From positions 124,001 to 188,000 of the forward strand of contig NZ_CP015224.1 of the NCBI RefSeq assembly GCF_001629735.1: 64,000 bases of DNA. The letters run 5' to 3'. Shown piece after piece: positions 25,632-34,284 of the stretch. Position 1 is the first letter of the stretch. Each line of letters starts with the position of its first letter. This stretch comes from Lysinibacillus sphaericus (lineage in GTDB: Bacteria > Bacillota > Bacilli > Bacillales_A > Planococcaceae). The notes beneath the pieces were generated by a model. It worked only from the letters and a program-made list of their open reading frames with translations. It was not told where the DNA came from and made no database searches. Both the position numbers and the translations under genes were made by a program.

Positions 25632-26720
25632 ATGATGAAAGGGCTTAAAAAATGGCGTCTTTTTTCACTTCTAGCAGTGATGATGGTTTTCCTTTCAGGT
25701 TGTGGTGAAGATTATCTTTCTACACTAAAACCATCTGGAGAAGTAGGTAAACAACAATTAAATTTATTACTGTTAACTACTGTAATTATGACGCTAGTAG
25801 TGGTAATAGTATCCGTTATTTATTTACTTGCATTCCTGAAATACCGTCGTTCACGCGTTGGTGAAAATGTTATCCCTAAGCAAGTAGAGGGTAGTCATAC
25901 GTTAGAAGTGATTTGGACAGTTATACCAATTATTCTATTATTAATTATCGCTGTACCAGTTGTTACAACTACTTATAAATTTGCAGATGTTGCTGCAATG
26001 GATGAGGTAGATGAAGAGGGGAACAAAACTGCCCTAACAATCAATGTAACAGCAAAATTGTACTGGTGGGAGTTCGAATATCCTAACCAAGGTATTATAA
26101 CGGCTCAAGAGCTAGTAGTACCAACAGGTGAAAAAGTTTACTTTAATTTAAAAGCTGCCGATGTTAAGCACTCATTCTGGATTCCTGCTGTAGGCGGTAA
26201 AATGGATACAAACGTAGAAAACTTAAACAAATTCTATTTAGTATTTGATAAAGAATCTAAAGACCTAAAAGATGGCGTATTTTATGGTAAATGTGCTGAA
26301 TTATGTGGACCTTCACATGCTTTAATGGACTTTAAAGTAAAAGCTTTAAGCCCAGATGCATTTGACGCATGGGTTGATGCAATGAAAGCAACAGAAGGAC
26401 AGACTGCTGACAAAGCATCATCAGATCTTGGCGAAGCAACTTTTGCTAACAGCTGCTTAGGCTGTCATGCTATCTCTGGTTCAGGAGCAGGCGGTACACC
26501 AGGTCCAAACTTAACTACGTTTGGTGACCGTAACCGTGTTGCTGGTTTCTTAGAACACAATGAAGAAAACTTAAAAGCTTGGATTAAAAACCCTGAGGAA
26601 TTTAAACCAGGTAACTTGATGATGAATGCTGATGGTACTGCACCTATATACGGCAATTTATCTGACGAAGAAATTGAAGCTCTTGCAACTTATATCATGG
26701 GCTTATCAGTTGAAAAATAA
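25632..26720 (+). CDS. ctaC: Cytochrome c oxidase subunit II with fused cytochrome c (caa3 type)
   Basis: The 362-residue lipoprotein has a signal with lipobox LSGC, two membrane helices (about 45-68, 90-112), the CuA cupredoxin domain with HSFWIPAVGGKMD and CAELCGPSHALM, and a C-terminal cytochrome c domain with CLGCH and a downstream methionine ligand (NLMMN). This is the hallmark of caa3 oxidases, which accept electrons through their own heme c. It precedes subunit I by 40 bases. Confidence 0.96.
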   Translation: MMKGLKKWRLFSLLAVMMVFLSGCGEDYLSTLKPSGEVGKQQLNLLLLTTVIMTLVVVIVSVIYLLAFLKYRRSRVGENVIPKQVEGSHTLEVIWTVIPIILLLIIAVPVVTTTYKFADVAAMDEVDEEGNKTALTINVTAKLYWWEFEYPNQGIITAQELVVPTGEKVYFNLKAADVKHSFWIPAVGGKMDTNVENLNKFYLVFDKESKDLKDGVFYGKCAELCGPSHALMDFKVKALSPDAFDAWVDAMKATEGQTADKASSDLGEATFANSCLGCHAISGSGAGGTPGPNLTTFGDRNRVAGFLEHNEENLKAWIKNPEEFKPGNLMMNADGTAPIYGNLSDEEIEALATYIMGLSVEK

Positions 26721-26760
26721 TTTCCGTTCTATGTAACAAATTTTGAGGGAGGTAAAAGTT

Positions 26761-28644
26761 GTGAGCTCATACACACAGAAAAAGGGCTTTGGAGCAACTG
26801 TCTGGGATTACATTACTACTGTTGACCATAAAAAGTTAGCAGTTATGTATTTATTAGCCGGTACATTGTTCTTCGCTATCGCTGGTTTTGAAGCGTTATT
26901 AATGCGTATTCAGTTAATGAAACCAAATAACGATTTCGTGTCAGCTGGTTTTTTCAATGAATTATTAACAATGCACGGAACAACGATGTTATTCCTAGCT
27001 GCTACTCCATTACTATTCGCATTTATGAACATGCTTGTACCATTACAAATTGGTGCACGTGACGTTGCATTCCCGTTCCTTAACTCATTAGGGTTCTGGT
27101 TATTCTTCCTAGGTGCAGTATTCCTTCACCTGTCATTCTTTATGGGTGGCGCTCCTGATGCGGGCTGGACTTCTTATGCATCACTATCTTTATATTCTCC
27201 AGGGCATGGTATTGACTTCTATGTACTTGGTTTACAGATTTCAGGTGCAGGTACGTTAATTTCGGGTCTTAACTTTATCGTTACGATTATCACGATGCGT
27301 GCTCCTGGTATGACATTCATGCGTATGCCATTATTCACATGGACAGCTCTTGTATCAAGTGCATTAATTTTATTCGCATTCCCTCCATTAACAATTGGTT
27401 TATTAATGATGTTATTTGACCGTATGTTCGGTGGTAACTTCTTTGACCATACAATGGGTGGTAACACAGTTATTTGGGAACACTTATTCTGGATCTTCGG
27501 ACACCCAGAAGTATATATCTTAGTATTACCTGCGTTCGGATTATTCTCTGAGATTATCCCAGCGTTCTCTCGTAAACGTTTATTCGGATACTCTTCAATG
27601 GTATTCGCAACAATTTTAATCGGTTTCTTAGGGTTCATGGTTTGGGCCCACCATATGTTTACAGTTGGTCTTGGACCAACAGCAAACGCTATCTTCGCCG
27701 TTGCAACAATGGCAATTGCCGTTCCAACAGGTATGAAGGTATTCAACTGGATCCTAACGATTTGGGGTGGATCTATTAAAGTTACAACACCAATGCTTTA
27801 TGCACTTGGTTTCATTCCGTCATTCGTTGCGGGTGGTGTTACAGGGGTAATGCAAGCATCTGCACCTCTTGACTACCAATTACATGATTCTTACTTTATC
27901 GTAGCTCACTTCCACTACGTAATCGTTGGTGGTATCGTTACTGCATTATTTGGTTCAGCACATTTCTACTGGCCAATTTTCTTCAACCGTATGTTAAACG
28001 AAACGCTTGGTAAAATTACTTTCTGGATATTCTTTATCGGATTCCATTTAACGTTCTTCGTTCAACACTTCCTTGGTTTAATGGGTATGCCACGTCGTGT
28101 ATTCACTTACATGGAAGGTCAAGGTTGGGATCAATTCAACTATATCTCTACAATCGGTGCATTAATGATGGGTGTAGGGGTTATCTTAATGGTAATCAAC
28201 TGCTTAATGTCTATCAAAGGCAAACCAGCAGGTCGCGATCCATGGGGCGATGGACGTACATTAGAATGGTCAATTCCACAACCAATTCCATTCTACAACT
28301 TCCGTCAAACACCTCTTGTTCGTGGTTTAGATCCATGGTGGATTGAAAAACAAGAAGGTAACAAAGAAGTTACATTTGCTGAGCCACTAGGCGATATTCA
28401 TATGCCAAATAACTCAGCGATTCCATTCGTTATTTCATTAGGTATGTTTATTGCAGCATTCGGTGCACTTTATAATCCTGATGCAGATAAACCTTGGTCA
28501 ATTTATGTTTTAATTGCAGGTCTTGCAATTACATTTGGCGCAATGATTGTCCGCTCTGTTAAAGATGATCACGGCTTCCATTTACACAAAGAAGAAATTC
28601 TTGAAATTGAAGAACAACTTTATGGCAAAGGGGGAAATAAATAA
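26761..28644 (+). CDS. ctaD: Cytochrome c oxidase subunit I (caa3 type)
   Basis: The 627-residue catalytic subunit has about 14 helices and the heme-copper motifs: HGTTMLFL (heme a ligand), GHPEVYILVLP (CuB His with cross-linked Tyr), AHHMFTVG (CuB His pair) and HDSYFIVAHFHYV (heme a3/a ligands). I start at GTG 26761 because GGGAGGT lies just upstream; the longer frame includes that site. Its codon use looks like that of highly expressed genes. Its stop overlaps the start of ctaE. Confidence 0.97.
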   Translation: MSSYTQKKGFGATVWDYITTVDHKKLAVMYLLAGTLFFAIAGFEALLMRIQLMKPNNDFVSAGFFNELLTMHGTTMLFLAATPLLFAFMNMLVPLQIGARDVAFPFLNSLGFWLFFLGAVFLHLSFFMGGAPDAGWTSYASLSLYSPGHGIDFYVLGLQISGAGTLISGLNFIVTIITMRAPGMTFMRMPLFTWTALVSSALILFAFPPLTIGLLMMLFDRMFGGNFFDHTMGGNTVIWEHLFWIFGHPEVYILVLPAFGLFSEIIPAFSRKRLFGYSSMVFATILIGFLGFMVWAHHMFTVGLGPTANAIFAVATMAIAVPTGMKVFNWILTIWGGSIKVTTPMLYALGFIPSFVAGGVTGVMQASAPLDYQLHDSYFIVAHFHYVIVGGIVTALFGSAHFYWPIFFNRMLNETLGKITFWIFFIGFHLTFFVQHFLGLMGMPRRVFTYMEGQGWDQFNYISTIGALMMGVGVILMVINCLMSIKGKPAGRDPWGDGRTLEWSIPQPIPFYNFRQTPLVRGLDPWWIEKQEGNKEVTFAEPLGDIHMPNNSAIPFVISLGMFIAAFGALYNPDADKPWSIYVLIAGLAITFGAMIVRSVKDDHGFHLHKEEILEIEEQLYGKGGNK

Positions 28645-29270
28645 TGGATTTCAATACTAAATTTACTCCTCATACTTGGCCAGATCATCCTGAACAAGCA
28701 ACGCTGGAAGGTAAAAACAAAGTCGTTGGTTTCTGGATTTTCCTTGCCTGTGAAGTTGTACTTTTCGCAAGTTTATTCGCTACTTATTTAGCGCTTAAGA
28801 ACAAAGGGCCAGCTGGCATGGAGTTCACAACTCAAGGTTTATTTGAATTACCATTAGCATTTGCTATGACGATGTTACTTTTAACATCTTCACTAACATC
28901 TGTTTATGCAATTTACCATATGCGTAACTTTAACTTTAAAGGAATGCAAACTTGGTTAGCAATTACTTTAGCTTTAGGTCTTGGTTTCTTAGCTCTTGAA
29001 ATTTATGAGTTCCAACACTATGTACATCTTGGTTTTACATTTAACCAGTCTGCATTCGCAACTGCGTTCTATTCTTTAGTTGGTACACATGGTTTCCACG
29101 TAACTTTAGGACTTGTATGGATCGCAACTTTAATGATTCGTAATGCTAAACGTGGTTTAAACTTATACAATGCACCTAAATTCTTCGTAGCTGCTTTATA
29201 TTGGCACTTTATCGACGTTGTTTGGGTATTCATCTTTACAGTAGTTTACTTGATGGGAGTGATCGGATAA
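28644..29270 (+). CDS. ctaE: Cytochrome c oxidase subunit III
   Basis: The 208-residue protein has five membrane helices, the N-terminal PDHPEQATLEGKNKVVGFW and the subunit III glutamate/histidine motifs (CEVVLFASLF, GTHGFHVTLGL, YWHFIDVVWVFIF). The five-helix form is usual in Bacillus caa3 enzymes. Start and stop codons overlap with ctaD and ctaF by one base (TAATG), indicating coupled translation. Confidence 0.96.
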   Translation: MDFNTKFTPHTWPDHPEQATLEGKNKVVGFWIFLACEVVLFASLFATYLALKNKGPAGMEFTTQGLFELPLAFAMTMLLLTSSLTSVYAIYHMRNFNFKGMQTWLAITLALGLGFLALEIYEFQHYVHLGFTFNQSAFATAFYSLVGTHGFHVTLGLVWIATLMIRNAKRGLNLYNAPKFFVAALYWHFIDVVWVFIFTVVYLMGVIG

Positions 29271-29614
29271 TGTCTTCACACGATACACCTATAGTTGCTA
29301 AATCACAGGCACAATATGAGTATGATCGTCATCATAATGCCGTTCATATGCGTAAACAAGTACTCAACTTTGCGATTATGATTTTCTTTACTTTTATCGC
29401 TTTCGCAGTAGTTGCAGCTGATTTTTCTAAATACTTAATTATGCCATTCGTTTTATTATTAGCGGGTGTTCAAGTTGTACTTCAACTGTATTCTTTCATG
29501 CACTTAGAAGACAAAAAAACACACTTCGGTGGCGTTATTGGTTTCTTCATGTGGATGGGGATTTTAATTGCATTTACATTCTTCTTAGCATTCTTAACAA
29601 TTATTTGGTGGTAA
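29270..29614 (+). CDS. ctaF: Cytochrome c oxidase subunit IV
   Basis: The 114-residue protein has three membrane helices and an N-terminal polar stretch with RHHNAVHMRKQVLNF, and HLEDKKTH between helices two and three, as in CtaF of Bacillus caa3 oxidase. The ATG at 29270 overlaps the ctaE stop. It closes the ctaBCDEF unit and is followed by a strong terminator. Confidence 0.93.
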   Translation: MSSHDTPIVAKSQAQYEYDRHHNAVHMRKQVLNFAIMIFFTFIAFAVVAADFSKYLIMPFVLLLAGVQVVLQLYSFMHLEDKKTHFGGVIGFFMWMGILIAFTFFLAFLTIIWW

Positions 29615-29620
29615 TCACCA

Positions 29621-29660
29621 AAAAAAGCACGTTCGTTACTTTGTACGAACGTGCTTTTTT
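29621..29660 (+). terminator. Terminator after ctaF
   Basis: AAAAAAGCACGTTCGT pairs perfectly with ACGAACGTGCTTTTTT around an 8-base loop. Confidence 0.95.
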
Positions 29661-29734
29661 TATTTTAAATTTTAGTGATAGTTGCAAAAAGAAGCAAACA
29701 CTGGCAATCTTAACATTTGTTCACCTTTCGTTCA

Positions 29735-29763
29735 TTGCAGTATAGCTGTAAGCGTTTTATAAT
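29735..29763 (+). promoter_or_regulatory. Promoter of ctaG with an overlapping cre-like site
   Basis: TATAAT (29758-29763) is a perfect -10 with TTGCAG (29735-29740) 17 bases upstream as a weak -35. Between them TGTAAGCGTTTTAT (29747-29760) matches 12 of 14 positions of a strong cre site (TGTAAGCGTTTTCA form). CcpA binding there would block the promoter. Confidence 0.45.
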
Positions 29764-29796
29764 AGGAGTACTGAAGTTTAAAGGAGTGCGTTCTAT

Positions 29797-30720
29797 ATGC
29801 CACTTAGTATATTTGGTTTCCAAGCATTATGGAGCCCATATTTAATAGGGGTTCTTGTCTTTATAACAATCATCTATTTTTTAGTCACAGTAAAGTGGCG
29901 TCAGGATTTTAAAGAAAGTGAACCTTTAAAAAAGGGACAAGCAATCTATTTCGTATTAGCCATGATTACCATTTATATCATTAAAGGATCTCCAGTTGAT
30001 TTAATGGCTCATATTATGTTTACAATGCATATGGTTCAAATGGCTATTTTATTATTACTAGTACCGATTTTCTTAATTAAAGGAATACCTTGGTGGGTTT
30101 GGAAGGTTGCCATTGAAGCACCTGTTGTTAGAACTATATTTAAAGTATTAACACTACCAGTTGTTGCCGTGTTTGTGTTTATTGGTCTATTTTCCTTCTA
30201 TCATTTACCAGATGTATTAGATTATATTAAATTAAATGAAACGCTACATGGTACCTATACATTTGTCTTATTCCTATCTGCTGTATTTATGTACTGGCCT
30301 TTAATTCAAAATATCCCTGGTAGAGCTCAAATGAAGCCCTTGCATAAATTAGGCTATATTATTGCAAATGCCGTTTTAATTACTCCTGCCTGCGGATTAA
30401 TCATATTTGCGCCTAATGCCATGTATGAAACGTATACGAATGGTGAAGCTTGGTTAAAGGCAATGGAGCTCTGTGTTCCAGCTTCTACGTTATCGGGGCT
30501 ATCATTATCAGGACCTGAGTTATTTACAGACATGAAACCTGTTGCTGACCAGCAGTTAGGTGGCGTACTAATGAAAATCATACAAGAGCTTATTTTTGGT
30601 GTATTACTTGGTGCCATCTTTACAAAATGGTATCGTGCTGAACAAAAGGATCCAGATAAAATTACAGCTGATGCATTAGCAGCCCATCAAAAAAAGTGGG
30701 AAAGTCAACAGCAACATTAA
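29797..30720 (+). CDS. ctaG: Cytochrome c oxidase assembly protein CtaG (Caa3_CtaG family)
   Basis: The 307-residue protein has about seven membrane helices with conserved histidines (DLMAHIMFTMHMVQ, YHLPD). The Bacillus CtaG family is needed for caa3 oxidase activity, probably for copper delivery to CuB. It is unrelated to the Cox11 type CtaG of proteobacteria. It has its own promoter after the ctaF terminator and is followed by ctaM. Confidence 0.92.
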   Translation: MPLSIFGFQALWSPYLIGVLVFITIIYFLVTVKWRQDFKESEPLKKGQAIYFVLAMITIYIIKGSPVDLMAHIMFTMHMVQMAILLLLVPIFLIKGIPWWVWKVAIEAPVVRTIFKVLTLPVVAVFVFIGLFSFYHLPDVLDYIKLNETLHGTYTFVLFLSAVFMYWPLIQNIPGRAQMKPLHKLGYIIANAVLITPACGLIIFAPNAMYETYTNGEAWLKAMELCVPASTLSGLSLSGPELFTDMKPVADQQLGGVLMKIIQELIFGVLLGAIFTKWYRAEQKDPDKITADALAAHQKKWESQQQH

Positions 30721-30760
30721 TTATAAAATAGAAATTTACTTTGTATAAGGGGTTTTGATA

Positions 30761-31222
30761 ATGGAATTGCAAATTTTGCCTACTATTAGTACATCGTTTA
30801 TCGTCATTAGTGCCGTACTAGTAGCAATAGGATGGGGCTTAATTATAAAAAGAAATGTAGAAGGGCATAAAAAGGTAATGCTTGCTGCAGGTGTTGCTGC
30901 TCTTATCTTCTTTATTATTTATGCTTCACGTACGGTGTTTATTGGAAATACTGCCTTTGGTGGTGGAGAACATTTAAAACCATATTATACGTTCTTCTTG
31001 ATATTCCATATTATTTTAGCAACATCTGGTGCCGTGTTTGGGATAGTTAGTATTATTTCAGGTCTTAAAACAAACCTAAAATTACACCGTCGTATCGGAC
31101 CAATTACAAGTATTATTTGGTTCTTCGTCGCTATAACAGGTGTCCTTGTTTATTTATTATTGTATGTTTTATTTGAACCAGGCGAAACAACATCCGTTAT
31201 TAAAGCTATTTTAGGCTTATAA
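30761..31222 (+). CDS. ctaM: DUF420 membrane protein CtaM
   Basis: The 153-residue protein has four membrane helices with histidines in GHKKVMLAAG, FLIFHIILA and LKLHRRIGP, typical of DUF420. CtaM/YozB proteins are required for aa3-type oxidase function in Staphylococcus and Bacillus. ATG 30761 sits 8 bases after AAGGGG. Its place directly behind ctaG fits a role in oxidase assembly. Confidence 0.85.
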   Translation: MELQILPTISTSFIVISAVLVAIGWGLIIKRNVEGHKKVMLAAGVAALIFFIIYASRTVFIGNTAFGGGEHLKPYYTFFLIFHIILATSGAVFGIVSIISGLKTNLKLHRRIGPITSIIWFFVAITGVLVYLLLYVLFEPGETTSVIKAILGL

Positions 31223-31225
31223 TAA

Positions 31226-31266
31226 AAATCTCCCACCTCATTTTTCTATAGGTGGGAGGTTTTTTG
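31226..31266. terminator. Terminator between ctaM and the AI-2E family gene
   Basis: CTCCCACC (31230-31237) pairs with GGTGGGAG (31251-31258) and a T-run follows; the genes are convergent. Confidence 0.88.
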
Positions 31267-32308
31267 TCGTTGGCTGAAGTAATGAGAGTACCACTACAAA
31301 AAGTAATGGACCAATTAAAATACCCAAAAATCCAAAAATTTTGAATCCAATAAACATGGCAATAAAAGTTGAAAGAGAAGAAAGTCCAATTTTATCACCT
31401 ATTATTTTAGGCTCAATCATACGACGAACTAAAAATTGACCTACTGTTAATACAATTAATACAACGGCATAAAGATAGTCGCCAGCAAAAACTTGATAGA
31501 TTGCCCAAGGGACTAATAAAATAAAGGAGTCTAGAAAAGGAATAAAGTCCAAGACGACAAGCAGCAATGCTAACAATAGAGGGAATGGCGTTTTAAGAAA
31601 ATAAAAGGCAGCGATAGCTAAAGCAAAAATGCCTAATCCTACTAGCAATTGTGCTTTCAAAAATCCAAATAAGGCTAGTTTTACTCGTTGCCCAATAAAT
31701 ACAATTTTCTGATGGTAATGGAAAGGGATGGGCATTAATATTTTTTGATTGATGGTTGGCAATTCCAAAAGTAACATATATAAGACGATCCAATAGACAA
31801 AAATATCAAATAATCGTGTAGGGATATACGTTAATAAGGCTGACCAGACATCGATGTTTGTTAAAGAGAGTGCAAAATTTTCAGTGGAAACTAAAGCTCT
31901 TGCAATCATATATTGAATTTGTGAAACTAGCTCTACAGGTAAATGGTAGGTGTGGTTACTCAATTTAGATTGCATTTGAATCCATAGTGCAGAAAGTTGA
32001 TTCAGATAATCTGGAATATGAATTATAAAAGATGAAAATTGTTTCCAGCTTATATAAATAATAAGCGTACATAATAATAAAGATATACTTAGAAAAAATA
32101 TAAAAAAGATCGAGACCACTATTTTACGCTTTTTTCGAAAACGTTTGCTCATCCGAACTATAATAGGTTCTAAAAGTAAGGCGGTTAAGTAGGCAAGTAA
32201 GATCGGCAATGATATTGAAATGAACCAGAGAAGAAAGACCCCAATTGCGATAACGATTATGGGATGACGAAAAAAAGGACGATTAAAAAAGGACAACAAT
32301 TTTCTCAC
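31238..32308 (-). CDS. AI-2E family transporter (YtvI/PerM-like)
   Basis: The 356-residue protein has about eight membrane helices, a variable loop after helix three, and the family pattern FLVRRMIEPKIIGDKIGLSSLSTFIAM near the C-terminus, shortened here to EPKIIGDKIGLS. The family includes YtvI-type proteins and Na/H or AI-2 exporters; no substrate can be told. The start is GTG 32308 or a TTG nine bases further in, which has a better-spaced GGTGAG site. The stop lies near the shared terminator with ctaM. Confidence 0.8.
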   Translation of the reverse strand: MRKLLSFFNRPFFRHPIIVIAIGVFLLWFISISLPILLAYLTALLLEPIIVRMSKRFRKKRKIVVSIFFIFFLSISLLLCTLIIYISWKQFSSFIIHIPDYLNQLSALWIQMQSKLSNHTYHLPVELVSQIQYMIARALVSTENFALSLTNIDVWSALLTYIPTRLFDIFVYWIVLYMLLLELPTINQKILMPIPFHYHQKIVFIGQRVKLALFGFLKAQLLVGLGIFALAIAAFYFLKTPFPLLLALLLVVLDFIPFLDSFILLVPWAIYQVFAGDYLYAVVLIVLTVGQFLVRRMIEPKIIGDKIGLSSLSTFIAMFIGFKIFGFLGILIGPLLFVVVLSLLQPTTKNLPPIEK

Positions 32309-32369
32309 CTACATCTTCTTATAGATATAGGTAGTATGAGAAGAAATCAAATTTTTACTCAAAATAAAA

Positions 32370-32393
32370 AAGACTGGGCTACCAGTCTTTTCG
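32370..32393. terminator. Short hairpin terminator downstream of ylbA
   Basis: AAAAGACTGG pairs perfectly with CCAGTCTTTT around a 4-base loop; on the minus strand a T-rich run follows. Confidence 0.8.
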
Positions 32394-32448
32394 TAACAAT
32401 GAAGCTATTTAATGCGATACTTGCTATCACTTTTTCAGTTAATAAAGA

Positions 32449-32850
32449 TTAGCGTGCGTTAACAGGTTCAAAGTTATTTTTATTTGTAGGCTCGATTGAG
32501 AATTGATCTAATTCTAATTTAACCTTTTTTAAGATTTCTTCACATTTTTTCACTAGGTGTGCTGGGTAAACTTCATCATCCCCATATTCAACACCATGTG
32601 GATAATAGTACTTACCAAGTGCTGGCTTCATTAAAGTAAGGATGGCATCGTGAGCACCAACATCACCAGAAATGGCATATGCGAAAACGCGTAGGTAATA
32701 GCGACCTTCACGAGTATCGAAACGTTTATCGAATGTCATACGTTCATAATCCCAACCGCCATCACATTCTAAACCATGTTTTTTCATAATGCTGACAAGT
32801 AGCTCTTGATCAGCTGTTAAATTTTCAAGGTTAGTATTTTCAAAATACAT
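32449..32850 (-). CDS. ylbA: YugN-like family protein (YlbA)
   Basis: The 133-residue soluble protein resembles the YugN-like family (YlbA, YugN), with GGWDYERMTFDKRFDTREGRYYL-type core abbreviated to GGWDYERMTFD and YYPHGVEYGDD. Function unknown. ATG 32850 is chosen because AAAGGAGG lies nine bases upstream; the longer frame has no ribosome site. It opens the ylb series and is divergent from ylbC. Confidence 0.78.
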   Translation of the reverse strand: MYFENTNLENLTADQELLVSIMKKHGLECDGGWDYERMTFDKRFDTREGRYYLRVFAYAISGDVGAHDAILTLMKPALGKYYYPHGVEYGDDEVYPAHLVKKCEEILKKVKLELDQFSIEPTNKNNFEPVNAR

Positions 32851-32996
32851 GTATAATCCTCCTTTAGGTTCTCGTACAAAGTATACGCTCATTTTTATAA
32901 TAGAGCATATTCGACATTGTTGCAATGACAACATTGTGTCAACCCAATTACAATTGATATAATAACTTACAATAATGGTGATGAAAGGAGTCCTAT

Positions 32997-34136
32997 ATGA
33001 AAGCTTTATTCCGCATATTAATGATTTGTGGTGCGATAGCATTAATCGGCTTTATGTTTTTTAATACCCCTAAGGAAAATGAACCACTAGAAGGCCCGAA
33101 TACCAATTCTAATATAATCCCTCAAACAGAACTAAAACAGCCTGATATAGGAGCAATGACACGTCCACAAACGGGTATTTCAACATTAATAGGGAAAGGC
33201 ACACAAACTGTTTTGGAACAATATGGGGTACCAGGAAGAAAGGAACCCTCCTCGTTTGGGTATGAATGGTGGGTCTATAATAAAGATATTTCTACCTTTT
33301 TTATGATTGGCGTTGAAAATAACGTTGTTACGCAAGTTTACATAGCAGGGCAAGATATCAATGCTTTCCCTTTTAAAGTAGGACAAAAACGCGATGAAAT
33401 TTATCGCATGACGATTATTGATTATGAGGTAGCCGCCAATGTTGGTGATAATATTTACATATTCTCGATGAATGAAGAAGATATGCAAACAAGATTACTG
33501 GTCAAATTTGATGGACTCTATGCTCAGCTTTATATTGACCGAGAAACAAGTGAGTTACAGGGGATCCGATATACCGATAGTGAAACACTTGTCCTTCACC
33601 AGCCATATGAAATGAGTTATCAAGGAGAGCTTGTTAGACGTACACCGCCTTCTTCATTTTTACAGCAAGAAATTGATAGGGCGAATGCCAAACAGCTCGA
33701 TGATTTACTAAATGTAACGAGAAAGCATCATGGGTTGCTGCCTGTAGAAATGAATGAATCATTGGAAAATACAGCGAGAATGCATAGCGAAGATATGAAG
33801 GTACAAAATTTTTTATCACATGAATCCCCCACTTATGGAGATCTTAAAAAGAGGTTACAAGCACAGAACATTGACTATAGCGATGCTAATGAAAATCTAG
33901 CAACTGCCTATTTTGATGCGATTGAGGCAATGCATGGCTGGACAAATTCACCAGAACATCGAAAAGTTCTTCTAAATGATAAATATTCACAAGTTGGTTC
34001 AGGCGTTTTCGTTGATTATTATACACAAATTTATCTAGAACCTGCTTCACAGAAGGTGGATCATGAGGAGTCAAATAATGAAGACACTGAAAGTGAGGAA
34101 CCTGTAGAGGAAGAGAATAAGGACCAATCACCATAA
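32997..34136 (+). CDS. ylbC: Membrane-anchored CAP/SCP domain protein YlbC
   Basis: The 379-residue protein has an N-terminal membrane anchor (about 5-22), a CAP-associated N-terminal domain (about 55-195, GKGTQTVLEQYGVP) and a CAP/SCP domain (about 235-345; ENTARMHSEDM, FLSHESPTYGDL, NENLA, GWTNSPEHRKVLL). It ends in an acidic tail (about 350-379). YlbC in B. subtilis has the same layout. The role is unknown; CAP domains are usually extracellular. A strong terminator follows. Confidence 0.88.
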   Translation: MKALFRILMICGAIALIGFMFFNTPKENEPLEGPNTNSNIIPQTELKQPDIGAMTRPQTGISTLIGKGTQTVLEQYGVPGRKEPSSFGYEWWVYNKDISTFFMIGVENNVVTQVYIAGQDINAFPFKVGQKRDEIYRMTIIDYEVAANVGDNIYIFSMNEEDMQTRLLVKFDGLYAQLYIDRETSELQGIRYTDSETLVLHQPYEMSYQGELVRRTPPSSFLQQEIDRANAKQLDDLLNVTRKHHGLLPVEMNESLENTARMHSEDMKVQNFLSHESPTYGDLKKRLQAQNIDYSDANENLATAYFDAIEAMHGWTNSPEHRKVLLNDKYSQVGSGVFVDYYTQIYLEPASQKVDHEESNNEDTESEEPVEEENKDQSP

Positions 34137-34150
34137 AATAATAAATTTAC

Positions 34151-34193
34151 ATGAAGACAAGCCTTCGCTGAATGGACTTGTCTTCATTTTTTT
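34151..34193 (+). terminator. Terminator between ylbC and the murE homologue
   Basis: ATGAAGACAAG pairs perfectly with CTTGTCTTCAT around a 15-base loop, followed by T7. It separates murE from ylbC, so murE needs its own promoter. Confidence 0.92.
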
Positions 34194-34232
34194 GTGCTTG
34201 TTAGTGCTCCGATTGGCTTCAACATTTTTCGT

Positions 34233-34261
34233 CACACCGTTACAAAGGCCGTCATATGATA
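34233..34261 (+). promoter_or_regulatory. Sigma-K-like (mother-cell) promoter candidate for murE
   Basis: CACA (34233-34236), 16 bases and CATATGATA (34253-34261) fit the sigma-K consensus mACm-N16-CATAnnnTA exactly. The -10 also matches the sigma-E form CATACAHT at 6 of 8. The 90 bases between the ylbC terminator and the murE start hold no good sigma-A pair. Confidence 0.45.
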
Positions 34262-34284
34262 GAGAACTGAAAGGGGGAAGAGGC

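Noticed and set aside
27219..27746. Long frame opposite ctaD
   Set aside because: It is a shadow of the biased codon use of ctaD; no ribosome site and no protein similarity.
34192..34284. Longer murE start upstream
   Set aside because: The extension begins in the terminator tail of ylbC and reads through the predicted promoter and the ribosome site used by TTG 34285.
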